Positions 48,052-58,163 of a DNA stretch of 64,000 bases are shown one piece after another; positions within the stretch are counted from its first letter, which is position 1; every line of letters starts with the position of its first letter. The stretch spans positions 1-64,000 of the forward strand of contig BCJJ01000026.1 of assembly GCA_039545355.1 (NCBI GenBank), given 5' to 3'. The stretch comes from Trichosporon coremiiforme. Taxonomy: Eukaryota; Basidiomycota; Tremellomycetes; Trichosporonales; Trichosporonaceae. The translations under genes were made by a program, and so were the position numbers. A model generated the notes under the pieces. The model was not told where the DNA came from. It searched no databases and saw only the letters and a list, made by a program, of their open reading frames with translations.

Positions 48052-49685
48052 TTACATGTACTCCTTGAGCTTGAGGAGACGCTTGCCGGCGGCGTGCAGG
48101 AGCTCGGGGTTCTTGCAGAACGCGAAGCGGGCGAACTTCTCGCCAATCTGGGTGTGCTCCTCGCAGTAGAACCTGGTGATGTCAACTGTAGTTCTCGAAA
48201 CCGGATTAGCTTATAGACTCACTCAGAGGGAGGGATGGCGACAACACCAATCTCCTGGGCCATCCACCAACAGACCTGGAAGTCCTTGCCACGACCCTTG
48301 CAGGTCTCGGGGATGGGGAAGTCCTCCGGGACCTTGATCTTGGACATGTCGACGAGGACGAAGTACGATCCGTCGGGCTTGGTGTAGGGAAGACCGAGCT
48401 GGTCGAAGTAGGAGAGGAGAATGTCGCGACGCTCCTGGTACTCCTTGGTCTGCTCCTCGAAGAACTTGTGCTCCTCGGCACCCTCGAGACCGATGGCCAT
48501 GGCCTCCTGCATCGGGCCGTTCGTGCAGAACACGAGACGCGAGTGGGCGGCAAGGGTGGCGCCAACGAGCTTCTCGTCACCGATAAGCCATCCGACACGC
48601 CATCCGGTGGCAGCGAACGACTTGCCGCCAGAGCAGACAGTGAGGGTACGCTCCCACATGCCCGGGAGCGAGGCGATGCGGAAGTGCTTGGTGTCGTCGT
48701 AGACCATGCAGTCGTAGACCTCGTCGGCGATGACGAGAACGTTGTGCTTGATCGCAACGTCAGCAATCTTCTGGAGCTCCTCGCGGGTGAAGACCTTTCC
48801 AACAGGGTTGTGGGGGGTGTTGATGATGATAGCCTTGGTCTTGTCCGTGAACGCGGCCTCGTACTCCTTCATGTCAAGAGTCCACTCGTTGCCGGTGTGA
48901 TTGCCCTCACCGCCCTCGGGGGGGTGAAGAGGAACGAAGACGGGCTTGGCTCCGTTGAAGACAATGGTGGCGAAGTACTGGTCGAAGAAGGGCTCGATGC
49001 AGATGACCTCGTCTCCGGGGTTGAGGTGCGCGGCGAGGGCAGCGTAAGTTCCTGTTCTGTCAGCAAAAGTATCAGTCGAGAAGTTGAGGCGCAGCCCACG
49101 TCGTCGATACGCGTTCCGTGGCTTGCGCGTTGGTCATCCTCCGATCCCAAGCTTGCGGATCGGGTACGCTGGGGCGCTTCGAAATTTCCGGCACAGCTGC
49201 TGGTGCTGACCAAACACTCGAACCACTCACCTCCGTTGGCACCAGCGGTAACGATGATCTCCTCGGGCTTGAGCTTGCGGCCCTCCTTGGCGAGGTTCTC
49301 GAACGAGGGAGAGTAGTGCTCTGAGATGGCCTTGACGAGACGGGGGCGGCCACGGGGGTGAGCGTAGTGGTTGACCATAATGTCCTCGTCCATGGCCTCC
49401 GAGGTAGCGTCACGGATCCATTTGGGGGGAGCCCAGTTCATGAAGCCCTGGCCGAGGTTGATGCAGTCAGCGGGAACATTAGCGGGGCTGCTGTCAGTCG
49501 ACGTTGAGCTTGCTAACTCACGTGAAGATGGACCAGACGTCGAGCTTCTGGGTACCGCCCTCCTTCATGCGGTCGGCCGGCTTGACGGCGGCGGTGCTGG
49601 AGGTCGCCATGATGGGGGATGCGTGGAGGAGACGAGTCTGAGAGCGAAGAAGAAGTCTAGCGGGGCGGGCCAGACGAGTAAGCAT
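48052..49685 (-). CDS. BNA3: Kynurenine/glutamine-type aminotransferase (BNA3-like)
   Basis: Exons 49685-49522, 49487-49231, 49051-48223 and 48172-48052 encode 456 aa. This is a class I/II PLP-dependent aminotransferase of the kynurenine aminotransferase group. Visible motifs are INLGQGFMNW, NHYAHPRGRPRL, ANGGTYAALAAHLNPGDEVI, NTPHNPVGKV, IADEVYDCMVYD and CSGGKSFAATGWRVGW, with the PLP-binding Lys at about residue 284. It ends FARFAFCKNPELLHAAG. The product in yeast makes kynurenic acid from kynurenine. The N-terminus MLTRLARPARLLLRSQTRLL is Arg/Leu-rich without acids, a typical mitochondrial presequence, and a second in-frame ATG (about 49610) could give a cytosolic form. The second intron is 179 nt, the others 34 and 50. 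Confidence 0.9.
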
Positions 49686-50695
49686 GAACACTGGGTATTG
49701 GGAAAGGAAGAAGAAGTGTCGCGGGCAAGTCTGATCAAGGCAGCTGCTCTGGTTGGGCCTGACTCGGATAAAGGCACTTTTCCGCCCACCACAGCCGCTC
49801 CAGTCGCTAGGCACCGCATAGTTCCTCCACCCGCCTCCACCGCCTCCACCGCCCTCCACTCTCCCACTCGCTCGCTCGCTCCAGGCTCGCTCGCTATTCC
49901 AGGCAACAAACCACACCCGACTCGGCCGAGTCCGAAAAACGTACGTTAACTCTGATTCAAATGGCGACATCAGCTCATTACAAATGAGTAGTAATCTCCT
50001 ATTAGCGAGTTACAACTTCCCTCTCGCACTTCAACGGCAGCACCGCGGCACTCTTCTATCGTTCGAGCTGCTGACACACACTGCTCTGGCGACGTTGGTC
50101 GAGACCGAGCAGTCCTAGCACACGCACACGGCTCCGTCTTGATCGCCGATCAGCGCTCGCAATCCGTGCCTCGTGCCTGTGACTGTTCGTTGATAGGTGG
50201 CAGGCCTCGGTACTGCTGACTGCTCCCCATGGCCGTCACATCAAGGCCTCGTGACGCTAAGCAATAGACGCAGACAAGCGGACTCTGCAAGCTTCAGCTG
50301 GCCGATGTGGTCAGGTCAGCAGACATTCAGAGTCTGGCTTTTCAATGTCTCAGTATTCGACAAGCTGTTCGAAGGCTATGGTCAACGACCTCTAATCCCT
50401 TCTGCCTGACAGCTCTGCGAGCGTCTGCCACTCAGCATGCAAACCACACTCCCTGCCTTGTCTATAACAGCGTCTCGCCCCCCGCAGATCTCCTCGCGAC
50501 TCACACATCATCGAGGTTCTCCGTTCTGGAAAGTCATGTCTGTTGGTGGGCCCCCGCCTTTAACATCACGTGACGCAGCCCGGTACATGACGCAGAATGA
50601 CGCCTTGGAGAAGTCCGGCAGGCCGACAGGCCAAGTCCGATCAGTTGGTTGGCAGCTTATCAATCCGCCCTCCACCCAAACCACATCTTACGACG
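49686..50695. promoter_or_regulatory. Divergent BNA3 / GSH2 upstream region with TCACGTGA
   Basis: About 1 kb between outward-facing genes. The palindrome TCACGTGA lies at 50566-50573, 123-130 bp before the GSH2 ATG, and is directly followed by TGACGC at three places (near 50571, 50587 and 50597). TCACGTGA is the Cbf1-Met4 type site of sulphur-metabolism genes in S. cerevisiae. Presence is direct; function here is inference. Confidence 0.45.
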
Positions 50696-52263
50696 ATGGC
50701 GCTCCCCACCTGGCCTCCCAAGCTCAGCGACTGGCAGCGCGAGACACTCCTGCGCGAGTCCTCGACCTGGGCGCTCGCGCACGGCTTCACGCTCCTCCCG
50801 CCCTCGCCCTCTGATCCTCCAACGTCGACGATTGCGGCGCCGTTGTCCCTGCTCCCCTCTCCCTTCCCGAAGGCAGAGTACGAGAAGGCGCGCAGCATTC
50901 AGACGGCGTACAATGCGCTCTATGCGCGTGTCGCGCTCGACACCGCCTTCCTCGACAAGGTCATGCAGGACGTCGCGCCCGTGGACGCGTTCCAGGCCGA
51001 GCTTTGGAACCGCTGGAAAGAGGTCCGGGACGAGCTGAGCCAGCCCCTCCAGCTCGGCCTGTTCCGGAGCGACTACCTCCTCCACACGGAGGGCGACAGG
51101 GCCGAGATCAAGCAGGTCGAGTTCAACACTATCGCGGCGAGCTTTGGCGCGCTGTCTCAGAAGGCAGGCGAGATGCACCGGTGAGTCCTTCTCTCTGGGC
51201 ACTAGTGCTACGAATAGCTATAGCTGACGACAGTTTCCTGCAGCAGAAGACCGAGGGCTTCTTCCAGCCCCCCGGCTCGGCTCTCGAGGACAAGTCGGCG
51301 TACCCGCAAAACCGGAGTGCCGAGGGGCTGGCGGGCGGCCTGCTCGGCGGCTGGGCGGCGTATGGGCGTCCCAACGCAGCGGTGCTCTTCGTCGTGCAGC
51401 CGGGCGAGCGGAACGTGTTCGACCAGCGCGGACTGGAGTACATTCTCTCCTCAAAGGGTGTGCGCGTGATCCGCATGACCTTTGCCGAACTCGGGGTGCA
51501 CGCCAAGTACGGGCCAGACGGGAAGCGGCTGTTCGTGAACGACCTCGAGGGCGCGGCGGGCAAGATATTCGAGATCGCCGTCATCTACTACCGCGCCGCG
51601 TACACGCCAGACGACTACAAGAGCGCGAAGGACTGGGACACGCGCGTGCTCCTCGAGAAGAGCAGCGCGATCAAGTGTCCGTCCATGGCGCTGCAGCTCG
51701 CGGGCGCCAAGAAGGTGCAGCAGGAACTCGCGCAGCCGGGCGTGCTCGAGGACTTCTTGTTGGGCAAGGACCGGCCGAGCGTCGGTCTCCAGCAGCCCCT
51801 GACGCAGAAGGACGTGGATGCGCTCCGCGAGACATGGACGGGGCTGTGGCCCATGGACGACTCGGAGCTCGGCAAGGAGGCCGCCCGGCTCGCGCAGGAA
51901 CAGCCGGAACGCTTCGTCCTCAAGCCGCAGCGCGAGGGAGGAGGCAACAACATCTACCGCAACGACATTCCGGGACATCTTGCCAAGCTTGCGCCCGGAG
52001 AGAAGAACGGATACATCCTCATGGAGCTCATTGAGCCGCCACAGGGCGTGCACAACTGGCTCGTCCGCGGAGGCGAGGGAATAGCCCGCTACGCCGATAT
52101 CGTTTCCGAGCTGGGCGTTTATGGCGTCGCGCTCTTTGGTGGTGACGACAGCTCGGCCGTCAACACCGAGGTTGGCACGTTGCTCCGCACCAAAGGCCGA
52201 GAGTCAGACGAGGGCGGCGTCGCGATCGGCATCTCGTCCATCGACTCGCCCTTCCTCGTGTAG
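50696..52263 (+). CDS. GSH2: Glutathione synthetase
   Basis: Exons 50696-51180 and 51234-52263, with a 53-nt intron, encode 504 aa. The enzyme joins gamma-glutamylcysteine and glycine with ATP in the cytosol. Eukaryotic GS features are LGLFRSDYLLH, IKQVEFNTIAASFGALS, AVIYYRAAYTPDDY, KCPSMALQLAGAKKVQQ, and FVLKPQREGGGNNIYRND with the Gly-rich loop that closes over ATP. They are followed by YILMELIEPP and the C-terminal DEGGVAIGISSIDSP, whose Gly-Gly-Val-Ala loop lines the active site. Length is typical (about 475-505 aa). The promoter carries TCACGTGA, the yeast sulphur-gene element. Expression under sulphur or oxidative control is therefore plausible but not shown. Confidence 0.96.
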
Positions 52264-52345
52264 AAAGTAGAAAAACGTAGACGTAAAGCATGCATCGAAG
52301 GTAGAAGGTAGAAAAATACAAGTACTAATCCGGCATCCTGGCATA

Positions 52346-54133
52346 CTACGCCCCCATGCTACCCATCGCCTTCTTGAGGCGCTGCCGCAGCTGGTCGTCG
52401 CGGCTCGACGTGTCGTTGATCAGCGTGCCGGCGTCGGGCTTTGGAGCCGTCAGCGGCACGGGCCGCGTCGAGTCGACACTCCGGCGGCCAAAGTCGGAAT
52501 TGCTCGTACTCGGGGCGGGCGCGACGACTGGCGTAGCCTTGGCAGCAATCGCGGTACTGACTCCGACACTGCCAGAGCTGAGCTCGCGCTTGGACGGGAC
52601 GGGAGTGGCGGCGCCGCTGCCTCCCTCGGCAATGAGCACCTCCATGGGCTCGCTGATGCGGTGCACCGTCTCGGTGCACACGGCGCGGCGCTGCCAGCGT
52701 CTTCGGCGCGTGAACTTGCCAAGACCGCCGCTCGCCTTCATGTTCTCCCACTTGTTGTCGCCGTAGACCCAGCCTTCGGAGTCCGTCTCGGCATCCACCG
52801 GCGGGATCGTACCGGTGACCTCGGACGAGGAATGGCCGTCGTCAGACACATCGGTGCTCTCAGAGCCCTTGCGTCCACGCTGCTCGCCAGTGGTCTTGAT
52901 GGGCGACGTCGGGCCAGCACCCGGGATCGAAACTCCCTTCAGCTTTCCGAGGCTCTTCTGCAGCGTCTGCTCCACGACGGATGGGGCACGGACGCTGGCG
53001 GCGTCATCACCAGGGTACACGGAGGACGACGGGCGAGAAGAAACCGGGGAGATGGTCTCCTCCTTGCCACTCTTGCGGACGACGGACCAGTCGTCGTCGA
53101 GCCAGCGCCAGGTGGCAGTACGACGAACCATGCCGTTGGGATCGCTCGCAGTAGGCGAGGGGAGGTCAATCGAGCTCGGGGGAGGGAGCTGGAAAGCGAC
53201 GGGAGGCGAGACAGGGAGCAAGTGGCCATCACACCAGCTGGGGCGCTCCTGGGGCAGGAGGGCTGACGTCCAGTCGAGACCCATCCACCATCGCTGGTTC
53301 TCATGCAGCTCAAACTTGAAGTAGATAGGGTTTCCTGCGCGGTCGGCGGGGGCGTGGACATCCTCCTCCTCGGTCTTGACAGCCTCAAAGCCGATGGCCT
53401 CGTGGGGCTGCTTGGAGAGAGCCCACTTGGAGCGGATCCAGACGATGGGCGAGTGGAAAACGGTCGACTGCTCCGGGCTGCCGAACACGCAGATGAAGAC
53501 GAAAGCGGAAACACGGCGCACGGCGAAGCTCTTACCGAGCAGGTTGACAATGTGCGCCAAGAGGGGGGACGGCAACAGGAGGAGCACTGTGCCGGTTAGC
53601 GCCAAGAGGGCCCTTGGGCCTAAAACGAAGCCTAGCACTAGCCAGACTCCCCACGAGACCACTAGACCGCGGATGAGGCGGCGTCGTCCGAGCTGAGCAA
53701 ACTGCTCGTAGAGTGCAGTGACGTGTGCCTCAGCAGAAGGGGGCAGGAGGGCCTGGATCTTGTGCAGGTCTGCGAGCGTGCGGAGGAGCGTATCTTGGGT
53801 AGCCGGCTGCTTCTGCGTCGGTGTCTTGACAGCTTTGCGGGGGCCGATCCGGAGCCGCTCGAGCGGGACGAAGGGGAGGAAGAGGAGGAGGGGGAAGAGG
53901 AAGGTGAACGCGTCTGCGAAGCCGAGGCAAAGGGCCCACCACCCAAGAACGACGAGGTAGCTCTCGACGCGACGCTCGCCCTGCCAGGCAAGCACCTCGA
54001 TGGAGGAGCGCAGGAAGGAGATGGGACGCGCGAAAATAATGAGCAGGCGGAGCAAAGGCGATGGGAGAGACGCGACGAGGTCCGTCGAGGGGACGGGGCC
54101 AGGCGCCGCTGGGGGCTCCGTTGCTGTCGCCAT
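52346..54133 (-). CDS. Pex23-family dysferlin-domain ER/peroxisome membrane protein
   Basis: A single exon encodes 595 aa from the ATG at 54133. Hydrophobic stretches near residues 20-42, 58-90 and 155-200 form a reticulon-like membrane part (LGWWALCLGFADAFTFLFP, GVWLVLGFVLGPRALLAL). The cytosolic part has a DysF-N motif (FELHENQRWWMGLDWT and RPSWCD), then WRWLDDDWSVV, a Ser-rich insert, and a DysF-C motif (DSEGWVYGDNKWENM and RRRRWQRRAVC). This layout is the Pex23 family (Pex30, Pex31, Pex24/28/29 and Y. lipolytica Pex23). Members shape ER sub-domains where peroxisomes and lipid droplets form. Which paralogue group it belongs to is unclear. It is intronless, unlike most genes here, and divergent from DBP8. 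Confidence 0.88.
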   Translation of the reverse strand: MATATEPPAAPGPVPSTDLVASLPSPLLRLLIIFARPISFLRSSIEVLAWQGERRVESYLVVLGWWALCLGFADAFTFLFPLLLFLPFVPLERLRIGPRKAVKTPTQKQPATQDTLLRTLADLHKIQALLPPSAEAHVTALYEQFAQLGRRRLIRGLVVSWGVWLVLGFVLGPRALLALTGTVLLLLPSPLLAHIVNLLGKSFAVRRVSAFVFICVFGSPEQSTVFHSPIVWIRSKWALSKQPHEAIGFEAVKTEEEDVHAPADRAGNPIYFKFELHENQRWWMGLDWTSALLPQERPSWCDGHLLPVSPPVAFQLPPPSSIDLPSPTASDPNGMVRRTATWRWLDDDWSVVRKSGKEETISPVSSRPSSSVYPGDDAASVRAPSVVEQTLQKSLGKLKGVSIPGAGPTSPIKTTGEQRGRKGSESTDVSDDGHSSSEVTGTIPPVDAETDSEGWVYGDNKWENMKASGGLGKFTRRRRWQRRAVCTETVHRISEPMEVLIAEGGSGAATPVPSKRELSSGSVGVSTAIAAKATPVVAPAPSTSNSDFGRRSVDSTRPVPLTAPKPDAGTLINDTSSRDDQLRQRLKKAMGSMGA

Positions 54134-54505
54134 TGTGCTGGCGGCGGCGGAGGAAGCAGAGGAGAGAGGGGGGATGAAAAGAGCGACTGTGGGGGGGGGG
54201 AAGTCAAGTTGCGTGCTGTCGACTAAAAAGCGAAATGCATGATCGCGCCTAGCACTTCCGTCGTCAGACCATCGACGACTAGCTCGAAGAAACAAGCGAC
54301 GTCAGCGGGGCAACGGCGCGTCCCTATAAGCGGCCACGTGGCGTTTGACACGTGATGCCCTTCCCGCAATGACCCATGAAGATCGCGGACTAGTGGCTGC
54401 ACTCCGCCTGAATACGTAATGAAGATTTCGCTGGGAGGGACGAGATTTTGGGACCAAAAGTCGCCGATCAGCACCTCCACAATAACAACAACAACAACAA
54501 AAACC
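54134..54505. promoter_or_regulatory. Divergent Pex23-like / DBP8 promoter
   Basis: A 372-bp region between outward-facing genes. Two CACGTG E-boxes lie 9 bp apart (54335-54340 and 54349-54354). The last 30 bases before the DBP8 ATG are a CAA-rich leader typical of 5' UTRs. Which gene the E-boxes serve is unknown. Confidence 0.45.
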
Positions 54506-56275
54506 ATGGTCGCCAAGAAGAAGGGCGCGGACGTGCTCGACCAGGACGAGGTCATGAAGGCCATGCTGGCTCAGGCGGCGGCTAAGCGGGCCGACGACAG
54601 CGACGGTAGCGACAGCGGCAGCGAGGACGGCAGCGATGACGACGGAAGCGACGACCAGTCGGGCAGTGGCTCCGGCTCGGGGTCAGACGACGACCGACCT
54701 GCGAACGGCAAGGACGAGAGCGACGACGACGAGGACGAGTCCGAGGATGAAGCCCCCGCCAAGCCGGCGGCTCCGGCACCAGCCCTCTCGCGCGTGCAGG
54801 CTGCTCGCACCGCTGCTTCCTCCTCCTCCTCCGCCCCCCAACCCCCGAAGGACATGTTCGACACGCCCCGCGTCGACACCTCTGCGTCCTTCTCCTCCCT
54901 CGGCCTCTCGCAGCCGGCCATCACAGCCCTCGCCCAGCTGAACATCAAGAAGCCGACCGAGATCCAAGTGGCGTGTGTGCCCCCCATCCTGGCGGGGCGA
55001 GACTGTATCGGCGGCGCCAAGACTGGATCCGGAAAGACGCTCGCGTTCGCTCTCCCGATTCTCGAGTCGATCGCCCGCGACCCGTTCGGCATCTACGCCG
55101 TCGTCCTGACGCCGACGAGGGAGCTGGCGTACCAGCTCGCCGAGCAGTTCATGGCTGTCGGCAAGCCCCTGGGCCTGACGACCGTCACAATCGTGGGCGG
55201 CATGGACATGCTGAGCCAGGCGCAGGCGCTTCAGAAACGCCCGCACGTCGTCGTCGCGACGCCGGGGCGATTATGCGACCTCCTCCGTTCCGATGGCGTG
55301 GGCGCGAACCCCCTAGCCCGTGTTCGTGCGCTGGTGCTCGACGAGGCGGACCGCATGCTGACACCGACCTTCGCCCCGGAGCTGGCTTATCTCTTCAGCG
55401 TGATTCCGAAGAATCGGCAAACACTCCTCTTCACGGCCACGATCAGCGATGCGATTACCGACCTCGCGAAACGCCCCCCTCCTCCCGGCAAACAGGTGCC
55501 GTTCGTGTACCGCGTCCCCAGCGACACGATGACGGTCGCAAAGCTCACGCAGAAGTACCTCTTCATCCCCTCGCAGGTGCGCGACGCGTATCTGTACTAC
55601 ATGCTGCTGCACCCGCCGTCGGAGATTGACGCGGCGCTGAGGAGTGCGCCGAAACCGACCAAACCCGCCCAGCAGCCCAAGGGCAAGCGCGGGAAGAGGG
55701 CGCGAGAGGAGACGCCAGAGGACGACGCGCCCGAGATGCCCTCCACCATCATCTTTGCGCAGCGCACGGCCACGGCGCACCTCCTGCATCTCATGCTGAA
55801 CGAATTGGGCATCCGGTCTGTCGCGCTGCACTCTGGTCTCACTCAGCCGGAACGCCTGTTGTCTCTGGCACGCTTCAGGGCACGCGACGTGCCCGTCCTC
55901 GTCACGACCGACGTCGGATCGCGCGGTCTCGACGTGCCCGAGGTCGCGCTCGTGATCAACTGGGACTGTCCCCGCCAGTCGGACGACTACGTGCACCGTG
56001 TCGGACGAACGGCGCGTGCCGGTCGCGGCGGTGTGGCCGTCACGGTCATCACGGAGGGGGACACGGAGCTCCTCCCGGCCATCGAGAAGAGTATCGGCAC
56101 GACGCTGTCGGAGTGGGAGCTGCCCGAGGACGCGGTGCTGGAGAGTCTGAACAAGGTCGCGACTGCGCGCAGGCTGGCGGGCATGGAGATGCACGACTCG
56201 GACTTTGGGGAGAGGAAGGCGGTCAACAAGGCCAAAGCCATCAAGCGCGCCAGGAGGGATAAGGCGAAGAATTAG
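54506..56275 (+). CDS. DBP8: DEAD-box RNA helicase Dbp8
   Basis: A single exon encodes 589 aa. Helicase motifs are complete: [20 protein letters not shown] (Q motif), GAKTGSGKT (motif I, about residue 170), [17 protein letters not shown] (about 279), LLFTATIS in place of [22 protein letters not shown] and [26 protein letters not shown] is the Dbp8/DDX49 form. Dbp8 works in 18S rRNA maturation in the nucleolus with Esf2. An acidic Ser/Asp-rich tract ([15 protein letters not shown]) precedes the core, and a Lys-rich insert ([11 protein letters not shown]) sits between the RecA domains. I choose the ATG at 54506, in a strong AAACCATGG context after a CAA-rich leader, rather than the in-frame ATG at 54419. 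Confidence 0.92.
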   Translation: MVAKKKGADVLDQDEVMKAMLAQAAAKRADDSDGSDSGSEDGSDDDGSDDQSGSGSGSGSDDDRPANGKDESDDDEDESEDEAPAKPAAPAPALSRVQAARTAASSSSSAPQPPKDMFDTPRVDTSASFSSLGLSQPAITALAQLNIKKPTEIQVACVPPILAGRDCIGGAKTGSGKTLAFALPILESIARDPFGIYAVVLTPTRELAYQLAEQFMAVGKPLGLTTVTIVGGMDMLSQAQALQKRPHVVVATPGRLCDLLRSDGVGANPLARVRALVLDEADRMLTPTFAPELAYLFSVIPKNRQTLLFTATISDAITDLAKRPPPPGKQVPFVYRVPSDTMTVAKLTQKYLFIPSQVRDAYLYYMLLHPPSEIDAALRSAPKPTKPAQQPKGKRGKRAREETPEDDAPEMPSTIIFAQRTATAHLLHLMLNELGIRSVALHSGLTQPERLLSLARFRARDVPVLVTTDVGSRGLDVPEVALVINWDCPRQSDDYVHRVGRTARAGRGGVAVTVITEGDTELLPAIEKSIGTTLSEWELPEDAVLESLNKVATARRLAGMEMHDSDFGERKAVNKAKAIKRARRDKAKN

Positions 56276-57534
56276 AATTAGAACCATGTAGCTGTATGTA
56301 TCATTTTGCATTGCCACTGCCGCGTTGGGTGCAGTGAGAATAAGAGGGGTCACACGAGCCGCCACACTGATGTTGGTGAGGGGTATTGATTGCGGCAAGG
56401 GGGATGACCACCCATCTCGCACAAGCTCCACTAGTCTCCCGGCCCCACGGGAACACGGCACTTAGCATCCCTGGACTTCTCGGTCAGCTCAAAAGAAGAT
56501 AACCGTAGTGCCATCCTCATGCAGCTCTGACACTCGATCCCCTCTCTTGCTGCTTGCGAGTGAGGCACCCCGTCTGAAACTGGGGGTAAGCGGTGCGTGC
56601 GTAGATTGCTTGGTGCTACGGCCTTGCTACGATGCGGTGTCCTCCACAATGGCTGCGTGCCGGAGTGGCCGGCCAAGTGTGTGTCTGTAGCGGCCAGCGA
56701 GGGGACCGGCGAGGGACCGGTGCACTGGTACACTTGCTGGAACACACACCAGTGCGCGCAGTTAGTCCTAGTTGGTATCTTGTACACATGGTACACATGG
56801 TACACATGGTGCACGCGCAGCCACACACAGCCATACGCAGCCCAATGACAAGAGGGGGAATGCACCACGAATGTGGTCCCAAAATAGTTGCTCCGTGTGC
56901 TCCGGCCGGTATTTCAGATTCTAGGGCTTCAGATGTCGGTGCGAGCGATAGCTGTAGTCTGTCATACACACAAAGAGGCGAGCGCTATGGAGAGTGTCCT
57001 TGTCGTCTGGAAGGGAAGGAGTCCCGAATGATGAATCCCAAAAGAGGAGAAAAATGGCTAGTGTTACAACTTGTATGGCAGGCGTGAGACTGGTGTACTG
57101 GTGGTAAGGTGCGGCGATGGCGGGACACGCAAGAGGGAAACGATGGGCGAGCACGACGGACGGACTTATCTGCAGCCAGTCATGTGTGCGTAATGCGCAT
57201 GTGCGAAGCTCGGTGATGGAAATGTGTTGGGCACACGACCTCACACACGTTCCCAAGATGCCAAATGTGCGCTATGTCACTGAAACGGCGTTGTCGCTCC
57301 GAGAAAATGTCAGGCACGCAACATGCTGCGTCGTGTGAGATCATGCCGTTGCGCCGTCTCGCAGCTCGCAGTCCGGGGTTGGCTTGGGGGTTCTTGCGAA
57401 CGTTCCTTATCGCCTTGTCCTTGTGCCCTCGTCTTTGTCGTCCCCCGCCTGGCCCACCCGCACCGTCATCGTCTGCGATCCCTTGAATCGTCTAGTAGTG
57501 TACAGGAAAGGCGAGGAAACGGTTGGGGGGCAGC
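56276..57534. other. Intergenic region with a short tandem repeat
   Basis: About 1.26 kb between DBP8 and the small membrane protein gene. Apart from the repeat at 56782 only short frames without support are present. Confidence 0.5.
56782..56808. repeat. 9-bp tandem repeat, three copies
   Basis: GTACACATG occurs three times head to tail, followed by a partial copy (GTGCAC). It lies in non-coding sequence and is a likely microsatellite-type slippage site. Confidence 0.9.
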
Positions 57535-57918
57535 TCACGGAACTGAGTAGTCGTCGTCCTCCTTCTCGCGGTACACGGGCAAGGGTTCGCACATGCACCC
57601 CGGCGCGCACTCTGGCGGCGGTTCGCGGGTGAAATAGGCGACGACGAGGTTGTGCAGCAGCGCGTAGAGCAGGACACCTAGTCCGATGCCGACTGAGCGT
57701 TAGCTGTCGAATCATTCTTATGGCAAGAGTGGGGGAAGCGAGGAGCCTTACTCACAGAGGAGCACGGCGAGGTCACGGATCCGCGCGCGCGCCGCGCACG
57801 CTGCTAGCTTGTCGATGGACGCAGGCGATAACCGCGGCTTGGTCAGCTTGAGTGTCTTGATCTTGCCATTGACGGCGTGCACGGCGTGCACTGCGTTCAC
57901 GGCGGCGATGGGGGCCAT
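57535..57918 (-). CDS. Unrecognised small single-pass membrane protein
   Basis: Exon 1 57918-57756 and exon 2 57692-57535 (intron 63 nt, gtgagt donor, CTAAC branch, cag acceptor) give 106 aa. The protein starts MAPIAAVNAVHAVHAVNGK with a repeated HAV unit, continues with a basic segment (ARARIRD), then one hydrophobic helix formed across the splice site (DLAVLLFGIGLGVLLYALL). It ends with a Pro/Cys stretch (EPPPECAPGCMCEPLP) and an acidic tail. The intron falls inside the membrane segment and splicing restores it, which argues for a real gene. I recognise no family. Location and topology are unknown. Upstream sequence is interrupted by an assembly gap 75 bp before the ATG, so a further 5' exon cannot be excluded. 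Confidence 0.6.
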
Positions 57919-57993
57919 TGTGGGTCTGGCACGAGCGGGGCGAGTGGCTGAAGGAGAGCAGTGTAGGAGTAGCTGGTCGAGAGGGGGTGGGGG

Positions 57994-58163
57994 NNNNNNN
58001 NNNNNNNNNNNNNNNNNNNNNNNNNNNNNNNNNNNNNNNNNNNNNNNNNNNNNNNNNNNNNNNNNNNNNNNNNNNNNNNNNNNNNNNNNNNNNNNNNNNN
58101 NNNNNNNNNNNNNNNNNNNNNNNNNNNNNNNNNNNNNNNNNNNNNNNNNNNNNNNNNNNNNNN
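57994..58163. other. Assembly gap (170 N)
   Basis: An unbroken run of N. It follows a G-rich stretch on the left, so the missing bases may be a simple-sequence or GC-extreme region. It lies in the presumed promoter of the small membrane protein gene. Confidence 0.99.

Noticed and set aside
49686..49970. In-frame 5' extension of BNA3 from an ATG at 49970
   Set aside because: The extra 95 residues contain a poly-Gly run and would hide the clear mitochondrial presequence that begins at 49685.
55313..56461. 382-codon minus-strand frame antisense to DBP8
   Set aside because: Arg/Val/Leu-rich antisense of the helicase core with no family signature.
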